Shown here: piece after piece, positions 39,094 to 48,879 of the stretch
How the letters are laid out: the number at the start of each line of letters is the position of its first letter
How positions within the stretch are numbered: position 1 is the first letter of the stretch
Source of the DNA: Haloarcula halobia
GTDB lineage: Archaea > Halobacteriota > Halobacteria > Halobacteriales > Haloarculaceae
Direction of reading: 5' to 3'
Assembly: GCF_029338255.1 (NCBI RefSeq)
Contig: NZ_CP119787.1
Span: forward strand, 1,612,001-1,676,000
Length of the DNA: 64,000 nt
The notes under the pieces: model-generated
Told to the model about the DNA's origin: nothing
Seen by the model: the letters and a program-made list of their open reading frames with translations, nothing else
Database searches by the model: none
Translations under genes and position numbers: made by a program

Positions 39094-41184
39094 TCACTCC
39101 TCGAGGGTCGTCGTGGTTCGCACGTCGGCCGCGGACCGGCCGACCTCGACGGTGTAGGTCCCCGGGTCGACGGTCCACCCGTCGTCGGGGTCGTACCGGG
39201 ACCTGGAGAGGTCGGCGAGGTCGACGGCGACGGTCCGTGACTCGCCCGCGTCAAGTTCGACGGCGGCGGCCCCGGCGAACTCGCGGACCGGCCGGTCGAC
39301 GCCCTCGACCTGTGGTGGACGGACGTAGGTCTGGACGACCTCCCGCCCGCGGCGGTCAGAGACGTTCTCGACGGTGACCGAGACCGTCTCGCCGTCGACC
39401 GACGCCGGGCCGTACTCGAAGGTCGCGTAGGAGTGGCCGTGACCGAACGGGTAGGTGGGCTCGGCGTCGGTGGCGTCGAAGTGGCGGTAGCCGACGAAGA
39501 CGCCCTCGTCGTAGGTGGCCACGCCGTCGACGCCGGGGAACCGCCGTTCCTCGCTCGTGGGGTAGGCCGCCTCGGGGGCGAAGGTGACCGGGAGGCGCCC
39601 GCCGGGGTCGCTGTCGCCGTAGAGCACCGACGCGACGGCGTCGCCGTCGGCCTGTCCGGGGTACCAGGCCTCGAGGACGGCGGCGACGTCCTCGCGCCAG
39701 GGCGTCTCGACGGGACCGCCCGAGCGCGCGACGACGACGGTCCGGTCGTTCGCGGCGGCGACGGCCTCGACCAGTTCGTCCTGGCGGCCGGGGAGCGAAA
39801 GCGAGTCGCGGTCCCGCGCCTCCGTTGTCGTGTCCCGGACGAACACCACCGCGGCGTCGGCGGCCTCGGCGGCGGCGACGGCGTTCTCCAGCGACGGCTC
39901 CGTGTCCGGCGCCTCCGTCTCGGGTTCCTCGCGCCCGCCCTCGACGAACGGCAGGAGGTCGAACAGCGAGACGTCCTCGATCTCGGGGACGCCGCGGGCG
40001 ACGGTCACCTCGCCGTCCGCCCGGGCCCGGACGCCCTCGACGGGGGTCACCGAGTGGAACGGCGTGGTCTCGGAGGACCCGCCGCCGCCGACCTTCGCCT
40101 CGTAGACGTGCGGGCCGACGACGGCGACGTCGGCCCCGTCGTCGAGCGGCAGGACGCCGTCGTTCTCGAGCAGGACCGTCCCGCGGGTTGCGACGCGCTT
40201 CGCGAGGTCGCGGTGTCGCTGGCTGTCGAGTTCCCCCTCGCCGCGCTCGCCGTCGAGGTGACCGGTCCGCGAGAACTGTCCGAGGACCCGCCGGACCATG
40301 TCGTCGAGACGCTCGGCGGGCACCTCGCCGGCCTCGATGGCCGCCGCCAGCGGGTCGCCGAACAGGCCGGCGTGGGTGGCGTCCGGGATGCCGTCGGGCC
40401 ACTCGACGTCCGCGAGGTCCTCGTCGGGCGCGGCCGGGACGCCGGGCATCTCCATGTCGAGGCCCGCGTTCGCCGCGCCGACGGTGGTCTCCAGGCCGTA
40501 CCAGTCCGAGACGACGTAGCCCGAAAAGTCCCACTCGCCTTTGAGCACGTCGCCCACGAGGCGCCCGTGGTCGCTCATGTGGGTCCCGTTGACCCGGTTG
40601 TAGGCGGTCATCACCGACCCCGCGCCGGCCTCGACGGCCGCCCGGAACGGCGGGAGGTAGAGTTCGCGCAGCGTCCGTTCGTCGACATCGGCGCTGACGG
40701 TCGTCCGGTGGGTCTCCTGGTTGTTGGCGACGTAGTGTTTCACGGTCGCGACAACGTCCTCGGACTCGATGCCCGAGACGAGCGACGAACCCACCGAACT
40801 CGCCAGCACGGGGTCCTCCGAGAGGTACTCGAAGTTCCGGCCACAGTGGGGCACCCGGACGACGTTCACGCCGGGCGCGAGCAGCGCGTCCTGGTCCAGC
40901 GCCGTCGCCTCGCGCGCCATCGCGGCGCCCTGCTCGCGAGCCAGGCCGGGATCGAACGTCGCTGCCGTCGCCAGCGAGGCCGGGAAGGCCGTCGCTCGCT
41001 TTCCTTCGGCGCGGATGCCCAGTGGTCCGTCGACGAGCCGGATGGGCGGAATCCCGAGCCGGTCGACGCCCGGCAGGTAGCCCGTCGCGGTGCCATCGGG
41101 GTCGACGGCCCCGTGGACGAGCGAGCGTTTCTCCGCGGGGGTGAGCGCCTGCACGGGGGCCTCGACCCCGTCCGTGTCAGTCAT
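39094..41184 (-). CDS. Glycoside hydrolase family 3 (beta-glucosidase-like)
   Basis: The 696-residue enzyme has a GH3 N-terminal barrel, with KHYVANNQE (149-157) and the nucleophile D227 in VVSDWYG. The alpha/beta C-domain runs from about 310 to 560, and a fibronectin type III-like domain, with PFGHGHSYATFEYG just before it, ends the chain. No signal peptide is seen, so it should act in the cytoplasm on beta-linked glucosides or xylosides. The ATG at 41184 is supported by a TATA box 26 nt upstream. Confidence 0.88.
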   Translation of the reverse strand: MTDTDGVEAPVQALTPAEKRSLVHGAVDPDGTATGYLPGVDRLGIPPIRLVDGPLGIRAEGKRATAFPASLATAATFDPGLAREQGAAMAREATALDQDALLAPGVNVVRVPHCGRNFEYLSEDPVLASSVGSSLVSGIESEDVVATVKHYVANNQETHRTTVSADVDERTLRELYLPPFRAAVEAGAGSVMTAYNRVNGTHMSDHGRLVGDVLKGEWDFSGYVVSDWYGLETTVGAANAGLDMEMPGVPAAPDEDLADVEWPDGIPDATHAGLFGDPLAAAIEAGEVPAERLDDMVRRVLGQFSRTGHLDGERGEGELDSQRHRDLAKRVATRGTVLLENDGVLPLDDGADVAVVGPHVYEAKVGGGGSSETTPFHSVTPVEGVRARADGEVTVARGVPEIEDVSLFDLLPFVEGGREEPETEAPDTEPSLENAVAAAEAADAAVVFVRDTTTEARDRDSLSLPGRQDELVEAVAAANDRTVVVARSGGPVETPWREDVAAVLEAWYPGQADGDAVASVLYGDSDPGGRLPVTFAPEAAYPTSEERRFPGVDGVATYDEGVFVGYRHFDATDAEPTYPFGHGHSYATFEYGPASVDGETVSVTVENVSDRRGREVVQTYVRPPQVEGVDRPVREFAGAAAVELDAGESRTVAVDLADLSRSRYDPDDGWTVDPGTYTVEVGRSAADVRTTTTLEE

Positions 41185-41205
41185 ATCTCGACCGCCGACC
41201 CGCGC

Positions 41206-41213
41206 GGATATAG
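41206..41213 (-). promoter_or_regulatory. TATA box of GH3 gene
   Basis: Minus-strand cctatatc is centred 26 nt before ATG 41184. It is back to back with the VOC gene promoter. Confidence 0.55.
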
Positions 41214-41230
41214 GCGTTGGGTACGCGTCG

Positions 41231-41237
41231 TTTATCC
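41231..41237 (+). promoter_or_regulatory. TATA box of VOC gene
   Basis: tttatcc is centred 26 nt before ATG 41260. Confidence 0.55.
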
Positions 41238-41259
41238 CCCCGCCCCACGACGGTATCGT

Positions 41260-42102
41260 ATGACCGACGCCGGCACCATCCACCCGGAGACGACCGTCGG
41301 CCGGGTCGCACTCACCGTCGCCGACCTGGACGGGGTCGCCACCTTCTACGAGACGGTCGTCGGCCTCGTCGTCCACGACCGGACCGACGCGCGGGTCGTC
41401 CTCGGCGACGGGACGACGCCGCTGCTCGAACTCGTGGCCGCCCCGGACCGGCCCGAACGGGGCCGCGACGAGGCCGGCCTGTTCCACGTCGCCGTCCGCG
41501 TCCCCACGCGAGCGGCGCTCGGCGCGGCACTGGAGCGCGTCGAAGCCGGCGCGCGCCTCGACGGGGCGTCCGACCACCACGTCAGCGAGGCACTCTACCT
41601 CTCGGACCCGGAGGGCAACGGCGTCGAGATATACCGCGACCGGCCGCGTGACGAGTGGCCCGAGCGCCCCGACGGCCGGGTCCAGATGGACACGCTCCCC
41701 CTGTCGCTGGACGGGCTGCGCGCCGAGAGCGACGGCGGCGGCCGGGCCCCCGTGGGGACCGACGTCGGTCACGTCCATCTCGAGGTGACTGACCTCGAGG
41801 CTGCGCGCTCGTTCTACGTCGACACGCTCGGGCTGTCCCTCCGGCAGGAGATGCAGGGAGCGCTGTTCGTCGCCGCCGGCGACTACCACCACCACCTGGG
41901 CCTGAACTCCTGGCGACGACGGACCGCGCCACAGCGCGGGCGGGGGCTGGCGTGGTTCGAGCTCCGCGTTCCCGACGCGGCGGCCCTCACGGCGGTCAGG
42001 GAGCGACTCGAAGCGGCGGGCCTGGCGGTGGCAGATCGAGACGACGGCATCGCCGTGACGGCCCCGGACGCCGTCTCGCTTCGCCTCCGGGCGGTCGAGT
42101 GA
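41260..42102 (+). CDS. VOC-superfamily protein, CatE-like (glyoxalase/dioxygenase)
   Basis: The 280-residue protein has two glyoxalase-fold halves. The first starts VGRVALTVADLDGVATFYE and the second VGHVHLEVTDLEAARSFYVD. A GDYHHHLGLNSW segment adds histidines for metal. This layout matches the catechol-2,3-dioxygenase (CatE) branch, but haloarchaeal substrates are not known, so a ring-cleaving activity is a guess. It is divergent from the GH3 gene. Confidence 0.8.
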   Translation: MTDAGTIHPETTVGRVALTVADLDGVATFYETVVGLVVHDRTDARVVLGDGTTPLLELVAAPDRPERGRDEAGLFHVAVRVPTRAALGAALERVEAGARLDGASDHHVSEALYLSDPEGNGVEIYRDRPRDEWPERPDGRVQMDTLPLSLDGLRAESDGGGRAPVGTDVGHVHLEVTDLEAARSFYVDTLGLSLRQEMQGALFVAAGDYHHHLGLNSWRRRTAPQRGRGLAWFELRVPDAAALTAVRERLEAAGLAVADRDDGIAVTAPDAVSLRLRAVE

Positions 42103-42163
42103 CCCACTCCCCTGGCACGGACCAGAGGAAACGACTCAAGAGCGTCGGGCCGGTACGGACGGT

Positions 42164-42205
42164 ATGACCGCAACTGACAGCGACGTGTCCCCGGAGGCGA
42201 ACTGA
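42164..42205 (+). CDS. Possible 13-residue upstream ORF of esterase gene
   Basis: ATG 42164 to TGA 42205 encodes MTATDSDVSPEAN. Its stop is directly followed by the ATG of the esterase gene. It may be a translated leader peptide or chance. Confidence 0.25.
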   Translation: MTATDSDVSPEAN

Positions 42206-42850
42206 ATGTCGGGTCCGCATCAGGATCAGCCCCTCGTCACGGCGGGGACGCCGCTGGCGGACGCCCGCGCCGCCGCGATTCTGGTCCACGGACGGGGCGC
42301 GACGGCCCGCAGCATCGTCCAGATGGGCACGGAGGTCCACCAGGACGGCCTGGCGTTGCTCGCCCCGCAGGCGGCCCGGAACACGTGGTATCCCCAGTCG
42401 TTCCTGGCGCCCGTCGAGCAGAACGAACCGGGCCGCTCGTCCGGCCTGCAGGCGATTCGGGACGCCCTCGAGGACGTCGAGGCGGCTGGCATCGACCCCG
42501 AGCGGGTGATGCTGCTCGGGTTCTCCCAGGGCGCCTGTCTCGCCAGCGAGTTCGTCGCGCGCAACCCGCGCCGCTACGGCGCGCTCGTGGTGCTGAGCGG
42601 TGGCCTCATCGGCGAGTCGGTCGACCCCGACGACTACGAGGGCGACCTCGAGGGGACGCCGGTGTTCGTCGGGTGTAGCGACGTCGACCCCCACATCCCG
42701 CTCGAGCGGGTGCAGGTAACGACCGAGGTGTTCGAGCGACTGGGCGTCGACGTCGACGAGCGCATCTACGAGGGAATGGGCCACGGCATCAATGAGGACG
42801 AGCTTGAGTACGTCGCGGAACTCGTCGTCGACCTGGTGGGCGGGGAGTGA
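42206..42850 (+). CDS. Phospholipase/carboxylesterase family hydrolase
   Basis: The 214-residue alpha/beta hydrolase has AAAILVHGRGA (22-32), the nucleophile S107 in LGFSQGA, an Asp in CSDVDPH (D159 or D161) and the catalytic H193 in GMGHG. This is the YpfH/phospholipase-carboxylesterase group, which acts on short esters or thioesters. It follows the VOC gene and could be cotranscribed with it. Confidence 0.85.
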   Translation: MSGPHQDQPLVTAGTPLADARAAAILVHGRGATARSIVQMGTEVHQDGLALLAPQAARNTWYPQSFLAPVEQNEPGRSSGLQAIRDALEDVEAAGIDPERVMLLGFSQGACLASEFVARNPRRYGALVVLSGGLIGESVDPDDYEGDLEGTPVFVGCSDVDPHIPLERVQVTTEVFERLGVDVDERIYEGMGHGINEDELEYVAELVVDLVGGE

Positions 42851-42988
42851 GGCGCCGGGAACGGTCCACCCCGTCGACGTCACGGCAGGGGACCGGCCTG
42901 CCGTAGTAGTATATAACTGTTGGGGCGGTCGTGTGTGGGTACCGGCCCCTCACCGCGAGGTTTTGTCGCTGGCACGACCAGTAGGTGT

Positions 42989-44112
42989 ATGGACACGAAA
43001 CGCCGGACCTTCCTGCGCGCGCTCGGTGCCGCAGGCGTGGCCGGCCTCGCCGGCTGTACCGGAACCGGGGGCTCGGGGGGGCCCGCGGCCACCGAGACCG
43101 AGGGCGGCGGGACGGCAACGACGAGTGCCGGTGAGGCGACGACGATCAGCGCGGACGATGCCCGGCCGCCGACGGTCGACCGGCGCCTGTTCCTGGGCCA
43201 CGACGTCGAGACGATTCGAAGCGAGATCACGAGCGGCGGCGTCCCGAAAGACGGCATCCCGGCCATCGACGACCCGCAGTTCGGGCCCGCCGAGGAGGCG
43301 GCGCTGGACCCGGGCGACCCGGTATTCGGGGCCGTCCGCGACGGCGAGGCGAAGGCCTACCCCCAGTCGATACTCGTCTGGCACGAGATCGTCAACGACG
43401 TGCTCGGCGGGGACCCGGTGGCGGTCACCTACTGTCCGCTGACCGGCACCGCCCAGGGCTTCGAGCGGGGACCGGTCGAGTTCGGGACGTCGGGCGACCT
43501 TGTCAACTCCAACCTGGTGATGTACGACCGCGGGACGGACAGCCGGTGGCCCCAGGTGACCGGCACCGCCGTCGAGGGCCCGCTGGTGGGCCAGTCGCTC
43601 CGGGAGTTCCGGGTCGTCTGGACCACCTGGGAGCACTGGCGGGCGGTCTACCCCGACACGGTGGTCCTGACCGACGAGACTGGCTTTTCGCGGCGCTACG
43701 GGTCGGACCCCTACGGCCAGTACAACCCGGAGCGGGGCTACTACGCCAACGACCGGACCATCTTCTCGCCGCTGGTGAGCGACGACCGAAATCGACCGAA
43801 GGACGTCGTCATCGGCACCCGGACGACGGAGGGCGCACTCTCGTTCGACAAGAAGTCGCTGCTGGACGAGCGCGTATTGGGCGGGGCCATCGGCGAGACG
43901 GAGTACGTCGCTGTCGCCGACCCGGCCCTCGAGACGGGCTACGTCTACGAGACCAGCGACGGCCTGACGGTCGCGGCCGCCGGCGACGGCTACCGCGTCG
44001 ACGGCGAGACCTACGCCGCCGCCGAACTCCCGCTCGACCGGACGCTCGCGTTCGACGGCATGTGGTTCGCGTGGGCGGGCTTCTACCCGGAGAGCTTCCC
44101 TATGTCGAATGA
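42989..44112 (+). CDS. DUF3179 lipoprotein, 3' end uncertain
   Basis: The protein starts MDTKRRTFLRALGAAG, a Tat signal with lipobox GC (C23), then a Thr/Gly-rich stretch and the DUF3179 domain (VAVTYCPLTGTAQGF, NSNLVMYDRGTDSRW). The function is unknown. The frame as written has no stop at the domain end and runs on through the next gene start to 44782, becoming nonsense. One extra base near 44097 would give a natural end FYPESFPYVE at the TGA at 44110-44112. I place the end there, but an in-frame fusion is possible. Confidence 0.7.
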
Positions 44113-44711
44113 GAGGTCCAAAGAGGGCCCGACCGTCGCCGACCGCACTGCGCGACTGCTGGGCAACACCGTCGTCGCCATCCGGGGCGCGCTGTCGCGC
44201 CGCGACGGACGGGGCGCGTTCCTCCTCGCCGCGGCGGTCTACGTGGTGGTCTACCTGTACGGCCTCTCGCACCCTGGGTACCGGCCCGTGGGGCTTCGAG
44301 CTCTCGGTCGTCGAGAACCCGCTGACGCGGGCGTTCCGCCCGGTCGGCCCCTTCCAGTGGGAGCCCGTCGGCCTGCTCGTCGTCGGCCCGGTCGAACTGC
44401 TCGTCGCGCCGCTGAACCTCGCGCTCGGGGGCATGCTGGCCGCCCTGGTCGGCCTGAACTTCGCCGTCTCGCTGGTCGCCTGGCGCGGACCGAAGGCCTG
44501 CCGCATCGGCCCGGGCGCTGGCGCGGCAGCCGGGATTCCGGGGCTGCTCTCGGGCGTGGTCTGCTGTGGGCCGACCATCCTGCTGATCGTCGGCGTCCAG
44601 GCGAGTGCCGGCGTCCTGACGGTGTTCCAGTGGCTCCTCCCCATCGCCGTCGTGGCCCTGCTGGGGACGCTGCTGTGGGTCGGGACGAACGTTCAACCGG
44701 AAGCCGTCTAG
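44102..44711 (+). pseudogene. Membrane protein gene with frameshift
   Basis: A reading frame from ATG 44102 (MSNERSKEGPTVADRT) codes a first membrane helix up to YLYGLSH. It continues one frame away, from about 44280, with GPWGFELSVVENPL and three more helices including GVVCCGPTILLIVGVQAS, and ends at 44711. Dropping one C from caccctggg near 44271 restores the frame. It is either a real decayed gene or a sequence error. The cysteine pair could bind metal. No family is named. Confidence 0.7.
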
Positions 44712-44730
44712 GCGCGTCGTCCGCGGGGTG

Positions 44731-45159
44731 TCACTCGACGTCCGCCAACGTGCCGAAGTCGTCGACGGGGACGACGGAGTAGTCGATGTTCAGCGTGTCT
44801 TTCGTCGCGCGGATCTTGCCCACGAACGACGAGATCTCCTCTAAGTCACCCTCGAGGACGAACAGTTCCATACAGCGGTGTTCCCCGACGTGGCTGTGGA
44901 AGTTCGAGGCGACGATGCCCTCGTGTTCGTGCCGGAGGTGCATCATCTTCTCCTCGACGCTCGTGGTCTCGTAGTCGAACAGGACGGTGACGATGCCCAT
45001 CAGCTTCCGCCCCTCGAGGCGCTTGTCCTCGAACTCGCCCAGCAGGTTCCGGCTGGCCTCCCTGATGATCTCGCTGCGGCCGGTGTAGCCGTGTTCGTCG
45101 GCGAACTCGTCGATGCGCTCGAGCAACGATTCGGGCATCGAGACGCTGACAACGGTCAT
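44731..45159 (-). CDS. nikR: Nickel-responsive-type regulator NikR
   Basis: The 142-residue protein has an N-terminal ribbon-helix-helix (1-45) and an ACT-like metal domain. H77, H88, H90 and C96 match the high-affinity nickel ligands H76, H87, H89, C95 of E. coli NikR. It should repress genes when nickel is present. No nickel transporter lies next to it here. It is divergent from the VWA gene, so it might also touch that promoter, which is inference. Confidence 0.9.
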   Translation of the reverse strand: MTVVSVSMPESLLERIDEFADEHGYTGRSEIIREASRNLLGEFEDKRLEGRKLMGIVTVLFDYETTSVEEKMMHLRHEHEGIVASNFHSHVGEHRCMELFVLEGDLEEISSFVGKIRATKDTLNIDYSVVPVDDFGTLADVE

Positions 45160-45181
45160 GTATTAACGGGAGGGGGTTGAA

Positions 45182-45190
45182 CTATTAAGG
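45182..45190 (-). promoter_or_regulatory. TATA box of nikR
   Basis: Minus-strand ccttaatag is centred 27 nt before ATG 45159. Confidence 0.55.
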
Positions 45191-45243
45191 ATTATCGAAC
45201 TCCGGTGGTCGCCGCGAGACGCCCCCTCGCCCTCCGGGGAAAG

Positions 45244-45250
45244 CTTATAA
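45244..45250 (+). promoter_or_regulatory. TATA box of VWA-kinase cluster
   Basis: cttataa is centred about 30 nt before ATG 45277. It is the only clear TATA box before the five-gene cluster, although the later genes may have their own. Confidence 0.6.
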
Positions 45251-45276
45251 TCGGATAGTCTGACCAGCTTCACAGT

Positions 45277-46461
45277 ATGACTGCGAACGTCGTGACGGAC
45301 GTCAACCGCCCGTACGTCCCGGGAGACGGGGCGAAACTGACCGCGGAGATAGAGGTCGACCCGGGCCGACGGGCGGGGCGTCCGACGCGACAGCTTGCGC
45401 TGTGTATCGACTCGAGCGGGTCGATGGCCGGCGACGACATCCAGCAGGCCCGCGACGGGGCCGAGTGGGTGTTCGGCCTGCTCGAGGACGACGACTACGT
45501 CGCCATCGTCACGTTCGACACCGAGGTCGAGACGGTGCTGGGCGCGACGCGCTGGGGCGACATCTCCCGTGACGAGGCCCTCGACCGCGTGGCGAACGTC
45601 ACGGCGGGCGGCGGGACAGACATCTACCGCGGCCTGGTCGCGGCTCGCGACGCCTTGCACCACCTTCCGGCAGACGACCAGACCGCGCGGCGCATCCTCT
45701 TTCTGTCCGACGGGAAAGACCAGAGCCACGGCGAGGCCGAGTTCCAGACGCTGGCCCGTGCCATCGACGAGGACGGCATCCGCATCAGGTCGGCCGGCAT
45801 CGGGTCGGACTACCGTAAAGAGACCATCCGGACGCTGGGCGAGACGGCCCGCGGCGAGTGGACCCACCTCGAGTCGGCCGGCGACATCGAGTCGTTCTTC
45901 GGCGACGCCGTCGAGGCAGCCGGGACCCTCGTCGCGCCCGACGCGTCGCTCGAACTGGACGTGGCCGACGGCGTCGAGGTCAGCGAGGTGTACCGCGCGG
46001 TGCCACAGACCCAGCAGGTCGACGTCGAGTGGGCGGGCAACGCGACGGAGATTCCGCTTCCGGACCTGCTGGAACGAGAGGCCCAGCGCGTCGTCCTGAA
46101 GATCCACGCGCCCCCTCGCGAGGTCGGACAGACGGTGACCCTCGCCGACGTGACGCTTTCGGCCCGCGGCGAGACAGCACACGGTGCCATCGAGGTGGCG
46201 TACACCGACGACCCCGAGCAACTCGCCGTCCACAACGAGGGCGTCGACATCGACCACCGACAGACGGTCATCAAGACCGAACTCGGCAAGGGCAACGTCG
46301 CCGAGGCCCAGACCCAGGTCGAGAAGATGACCAAGGTTCACGGCGCGGACACGCAGGCGGTCAAGTCCGCCGAGCGCGAGACCCGGATCGTCGCCGAGGG
46401 CGGCCGGGCCGAGGAGAGCGAGGCGACGAAGATCGTGACCGACGAGGGGCTCCAGCAGTGA
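45277..46461 (+). CDS. VWA-domain protein of kinase/phosphatase cluster
   Basis: The 394-residue protein has a VWA domain with a complete metal site: DSSGS (D45, S47, S49), T113 in GGGTDIYRG and D144 in FLSDGKD. A beta-rich region (220-320) and a helical C-terminal tail follow. There is no signal peptide, so it is cytosolic. VWA proteins bind partners through the metal site. It is first of five codirectional genes with kinase, phosphatase and FHA domains, and likely a scaffold or substrate in that pathway. Confidence 0.88.
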   Translation: MTANVVTDVNRPYVPGDGAKLTAEIEVDPGRRAGRPTRQLALCIDSSGSMAGDDIQQARDGAEWVFGLLEDDDYVAIVTFDTEVETVLGATRWGDISRDEALDRVANVTAGGGTDIYRGLVAARDALHHLPADDQTARRILFLSDGKDQSHGEAEFQTLARAIDEDGIRIRSAGIGSDYRKETIRTLGETARGEWTHLESAGDIESFFGDAVEAAGTLVAPDASLELDVADGVEVSEVYRAVPQTQQVDVEWAGNATEIPLPDLLEREAQRVVLKIHAPPREVGQTVTLADVTLSARGETAHGAIEVAYTDDPEQLAVHNEGVDIDHRQTVIKTELGKGNVAEAQTQVEKMTKVHGADTQAVKSAERETRIVAEGGRAEESEATKIVTDEGLQQ

Positions 46462-46526
46462 CCGGTCCCACCGCACGTCGACGACACCCGACGGCGGGTT
46501 CGGGCGAGTGTCGACGCCAGTGACCC

Positions 46527-47762
46527 ATGACCTGGGAACCCGAGCCGGGCGACGTCATCGCGGACCGCTACGACCTCCAGGAGTTCCTGGGCAAGGGCGG
46601 GTTCGCGAAGGCCTACCGGGCCACGGACCGGGCGACGGGCGACAACGTCGTGCTGAAACACCCCAACTACACGGAGTCCCAGAACGACCCCGACGTCATC
46701 GAGGCGTACTTCCGGAAGGAGGCCGAGTCGCTCCTGAAGATTCGGGAGGCGGGTGGCCACGAGAACGTCATGGACCTCTACGACCAGGTGACCGAGCGCG
46801 ACGTTCCCTTCCTGGTCGTCGAACTGGTCGCCGGCGGCATCGAACTCGACGAGGTCATCGACCGCCACGGCCCCATCGAGGACACCGACCAGGTCCGGCA
46901 AATCGGCATCGACCTCTCGGACGCGATGGGCTTCCTCCACGAACACGAGATCGTCTACCGCGACCTGAAACCCGAGAACGTGATGCTCACGTCAGACATC
47001 ACGCCGACGCTCATCGACTTCAACACGGCGACGGGGTTCGACGCCGCTGGCGACCCGTCGACGGGCAACTCCGGGACGACCATCCTGGGGCCGTTCAAGC
47101 CCCGCGAGGTCGCCGAGGCCAGTCGGACCGACGTCCGCCAGGGGCCCTGGTCCGACGTCTACTCCATCGGGAAGATCCTCCTCTTTCTCCTGAAGGGGAG
47201 CGTCCCGAAGAAGGACGGTGTCGACCCGCGGGACTTCGGGGCCGACTGCGAGGACTACCTGGCCGAAATCGTCGAGCGGGCCACCCAGACGGACTACCGG
47301 GACCGCTACCGGAACGCGACGGTCCTGAAGGAGGTGCTCCAGACCCGCGACCCCGAACCGCCGGCGCGGGCCTCTGTCCGGTACGTCCAGGCCGACGAGC
47401 GGTTCACCGTCGAACCCGGCGACACCATCGGCCGGCAGGGGGCACGTGGCCCGTCGGCCTCCATCGCCATCGACGACCCGCAGGGCGAGTACATATCGTC
47501 GGTCCAGGTCCAGTTCGACACCGCGGACGGCGACTGGCACCTCCACGACCGGAGCCTCAACGGGACCTTCGTCCAGCAGGGACGGGGCTGGCAGCGGGTC
47601 CTCTGTGCGGCGGGGCGGGAACGCCTGCGAGACGAGGGCGAGGACCCCACCGACCGGCACGGGCGGGTCCCCCCGGAGTCGGTCCGCCTGCACGACGGCG
47701 ACCTGGTGTCGCTCGTCCACCCCACCTACGGCGTCACGTTCGAGTTCCATCCGGAGACATGA
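46527..47762 (+). CDS. Ser/Thr protein kinase with C-terminal FHA domain
   Basis: The 411-residue kinase has a glycine loop LGKGGFAKAYRA (21-32), lysine K44, glutamate E65, and YRDLKPEN (144-151) with the catalytic D146. The metal-binding motif is DFN (164-166) instead of DFG, a variation known in active kinases. The APE region is unusual (KPRE). The FHA domain (about 300-405) has DDPQGEYISSVQVQF and LHDRSLNGTFVQ and should bind phosphothreonine. The product is probably an active, autophosphorylating kinase. The PP2C gene overlaps its stop by four bases. Confidence 0.9.
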   Translation: MTWEPEPGDVIADRYDLQEFLGKGGFAKAYRATDRATGDNVVLKHPNYTESQNDPDVIEAYFRKEAESLLKIREAGGHENVMDLYDQVTERDVPFLVVELVAGGIELDEVIDRHGPIEDTDQVRQIGIDLSDAMGFLHEHEIVYRDLKPENVMLTSDITPTLIDFNTATGFDAAGDPSTGNSGTTILGPFKPREVAEASRTDVRQGPWSDVYSIGKILLFLLKGSVPKKDGVDPRDFGADCEDYLAEIVERATQTDYRDRYRNATVLKEVLQTRDPEPPARASVRYVQADERFTVEPGDTIGRQGARGPSASIAIDDPQGEYISSVQVQFDTADGDWHLHDRSLNGTFVQQGRGWQRVLCAAGRERLRDEGEDPTDRHGRVPPESVRLHDGDLVSLVHPTYGVTFEFHPET

Positions 47763-48829
47763 CCATGCGATACAGCACCAACTACGACATCGGCGAGCGG
47801 AAGCGCGGACGGGGAATCAACGAGGATAGCGTGGCTCTGACCGTCTTCGAGGAGGGGCACCGCGAGGGCTACCGCGAGGGGACCCGCGACGACGGGCGGC
47901 CGACGAACCGCTCGGCGGCGGCGTTCGTCCTCGCGGACGGGGCCGGCGGCCACGACGCGGGCGACGCGGCGTCCTACATCGCGACGACGAGCGTCGCCGA
48001 ACGCCTGGCGCCGGTGGCGATACGCGCGGCCCGGCGCCACCCCGACCAGTTCGACGTGGACGTCGACCGGTCGGTTCTCCCCGACGCCCGCGGCGAGGAA
48101 GGCATCCAGGCCGCCGTCGAGGATGCCATCGTCGAGGCCCACCGGGACGTCATCCGGTACGCTGCGGCCGCCGGCACCCAGTCGTACACTACCGTCGTCG
48201 CCGGCGTCTACGCCGACGGCGCCCTCCACTACGGCTGGGTCGGCGACAGTCGGGCCTACGTCGTCAACGAGGCCCGCGAGACCATCGACCGGCTGACCCG
48301 GGACCACTCCGTGGTCCAGGACCGGGCGGACGGGGGCGAACTCGACGCCGTGGCGGCTCACGTCCACCCCGACGGCAACCAGATAACCCGCGCGCTGGGC
48401 GGGTCTGGCTACGAGGACCCCGCGGAGGCGTCTGTGGAGGTCGACACCCGGAGCGTCCGCCTGTACGCCGAAGACACCCTGGTGGTGACCAGCGACGGTC
48501 TCGTCGACGCCCAGACGGACGCCCCCGACCTGTACGACGAGTACGTCGCGTCCGGTCGGTCTGCGGCGGTCGCAGAGCGCGTCCGGGAGGCCGTCGTCAC
48601 CGACGCCGAGATTCGGGACGTCGCGCTCGAGGCGACCACGCTCGACGCGGCCGCCCGCGAGTACGTCTCGCTGGCCAACGACCGGGGCGGCAAGGACAAT
48701 GTCTCCGTCCTCCTGTTCGAGGACCCGGTGCTCCCGGCTACGCCCGAATCCGGCGGCCTGCCGGTCCGTGCCGTCGACTCCGACCTCGACGTCCGGGACC
48801 GGGACACCGTCGTCGTGACCGATAACTGA
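47759..48829 (+). CDS. PP2C-type protein phosphatase
   Basis: The 356-residue phosphatase has the PPM metal motifs: INED (20-23), LADGAGGHDAGDA with D60, GWVGDSRAYVV, TSDGLVD and GGKDNVSVLL. It should remove phosphate from Ser/Thr. ATG 47759 overlaps the kinase stop (ATGA), so the two are translated together and likely act on the same target. A helical insert follows the GDAA motif. Confidence 0.9.
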   Translation: MTMRYSTNYDIGERKRGRGINEDSVALTVFEEGHREGYREGTRDDGRPTNRSAAAFVLADGAGGHDAGDAASYIATTSVAERLAPVAIRAARRHPDQFDVDVDRSVLPDARGEEGIQAAVEDAIVEAHRDVIRYAAAAGTQSYTTVVAGVYADGALHYGWVGDSRAYVVNEARETIDRLTRDHSVVQDRADGGELDAVAAHVHPDGNQITRALGGSGYEDPAEASVEVDTRSVRLYAEDTLVVTSDGLVDAQTDAPDLYDEYVASGRSAAVAERVREAVVTDAEIRDVALEATTLDAAAREYVSLANDRGGKDNVSVLLFEDPVLPATPESGGLPVRAVDSDLDVRDRDTVVVTDN

Positions 48830-48879
48830 GGGGTATCGCGTGGGCAACTGTTTTTGCCCCCTGGGAGGTACCGACAGCC

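Noticed and set aside
41185-41895. Upstream extension of the GH3 frame
   Set aside because: It is antisense to the VOC gene, and a TATA box fixes the GH3 start at 41184.
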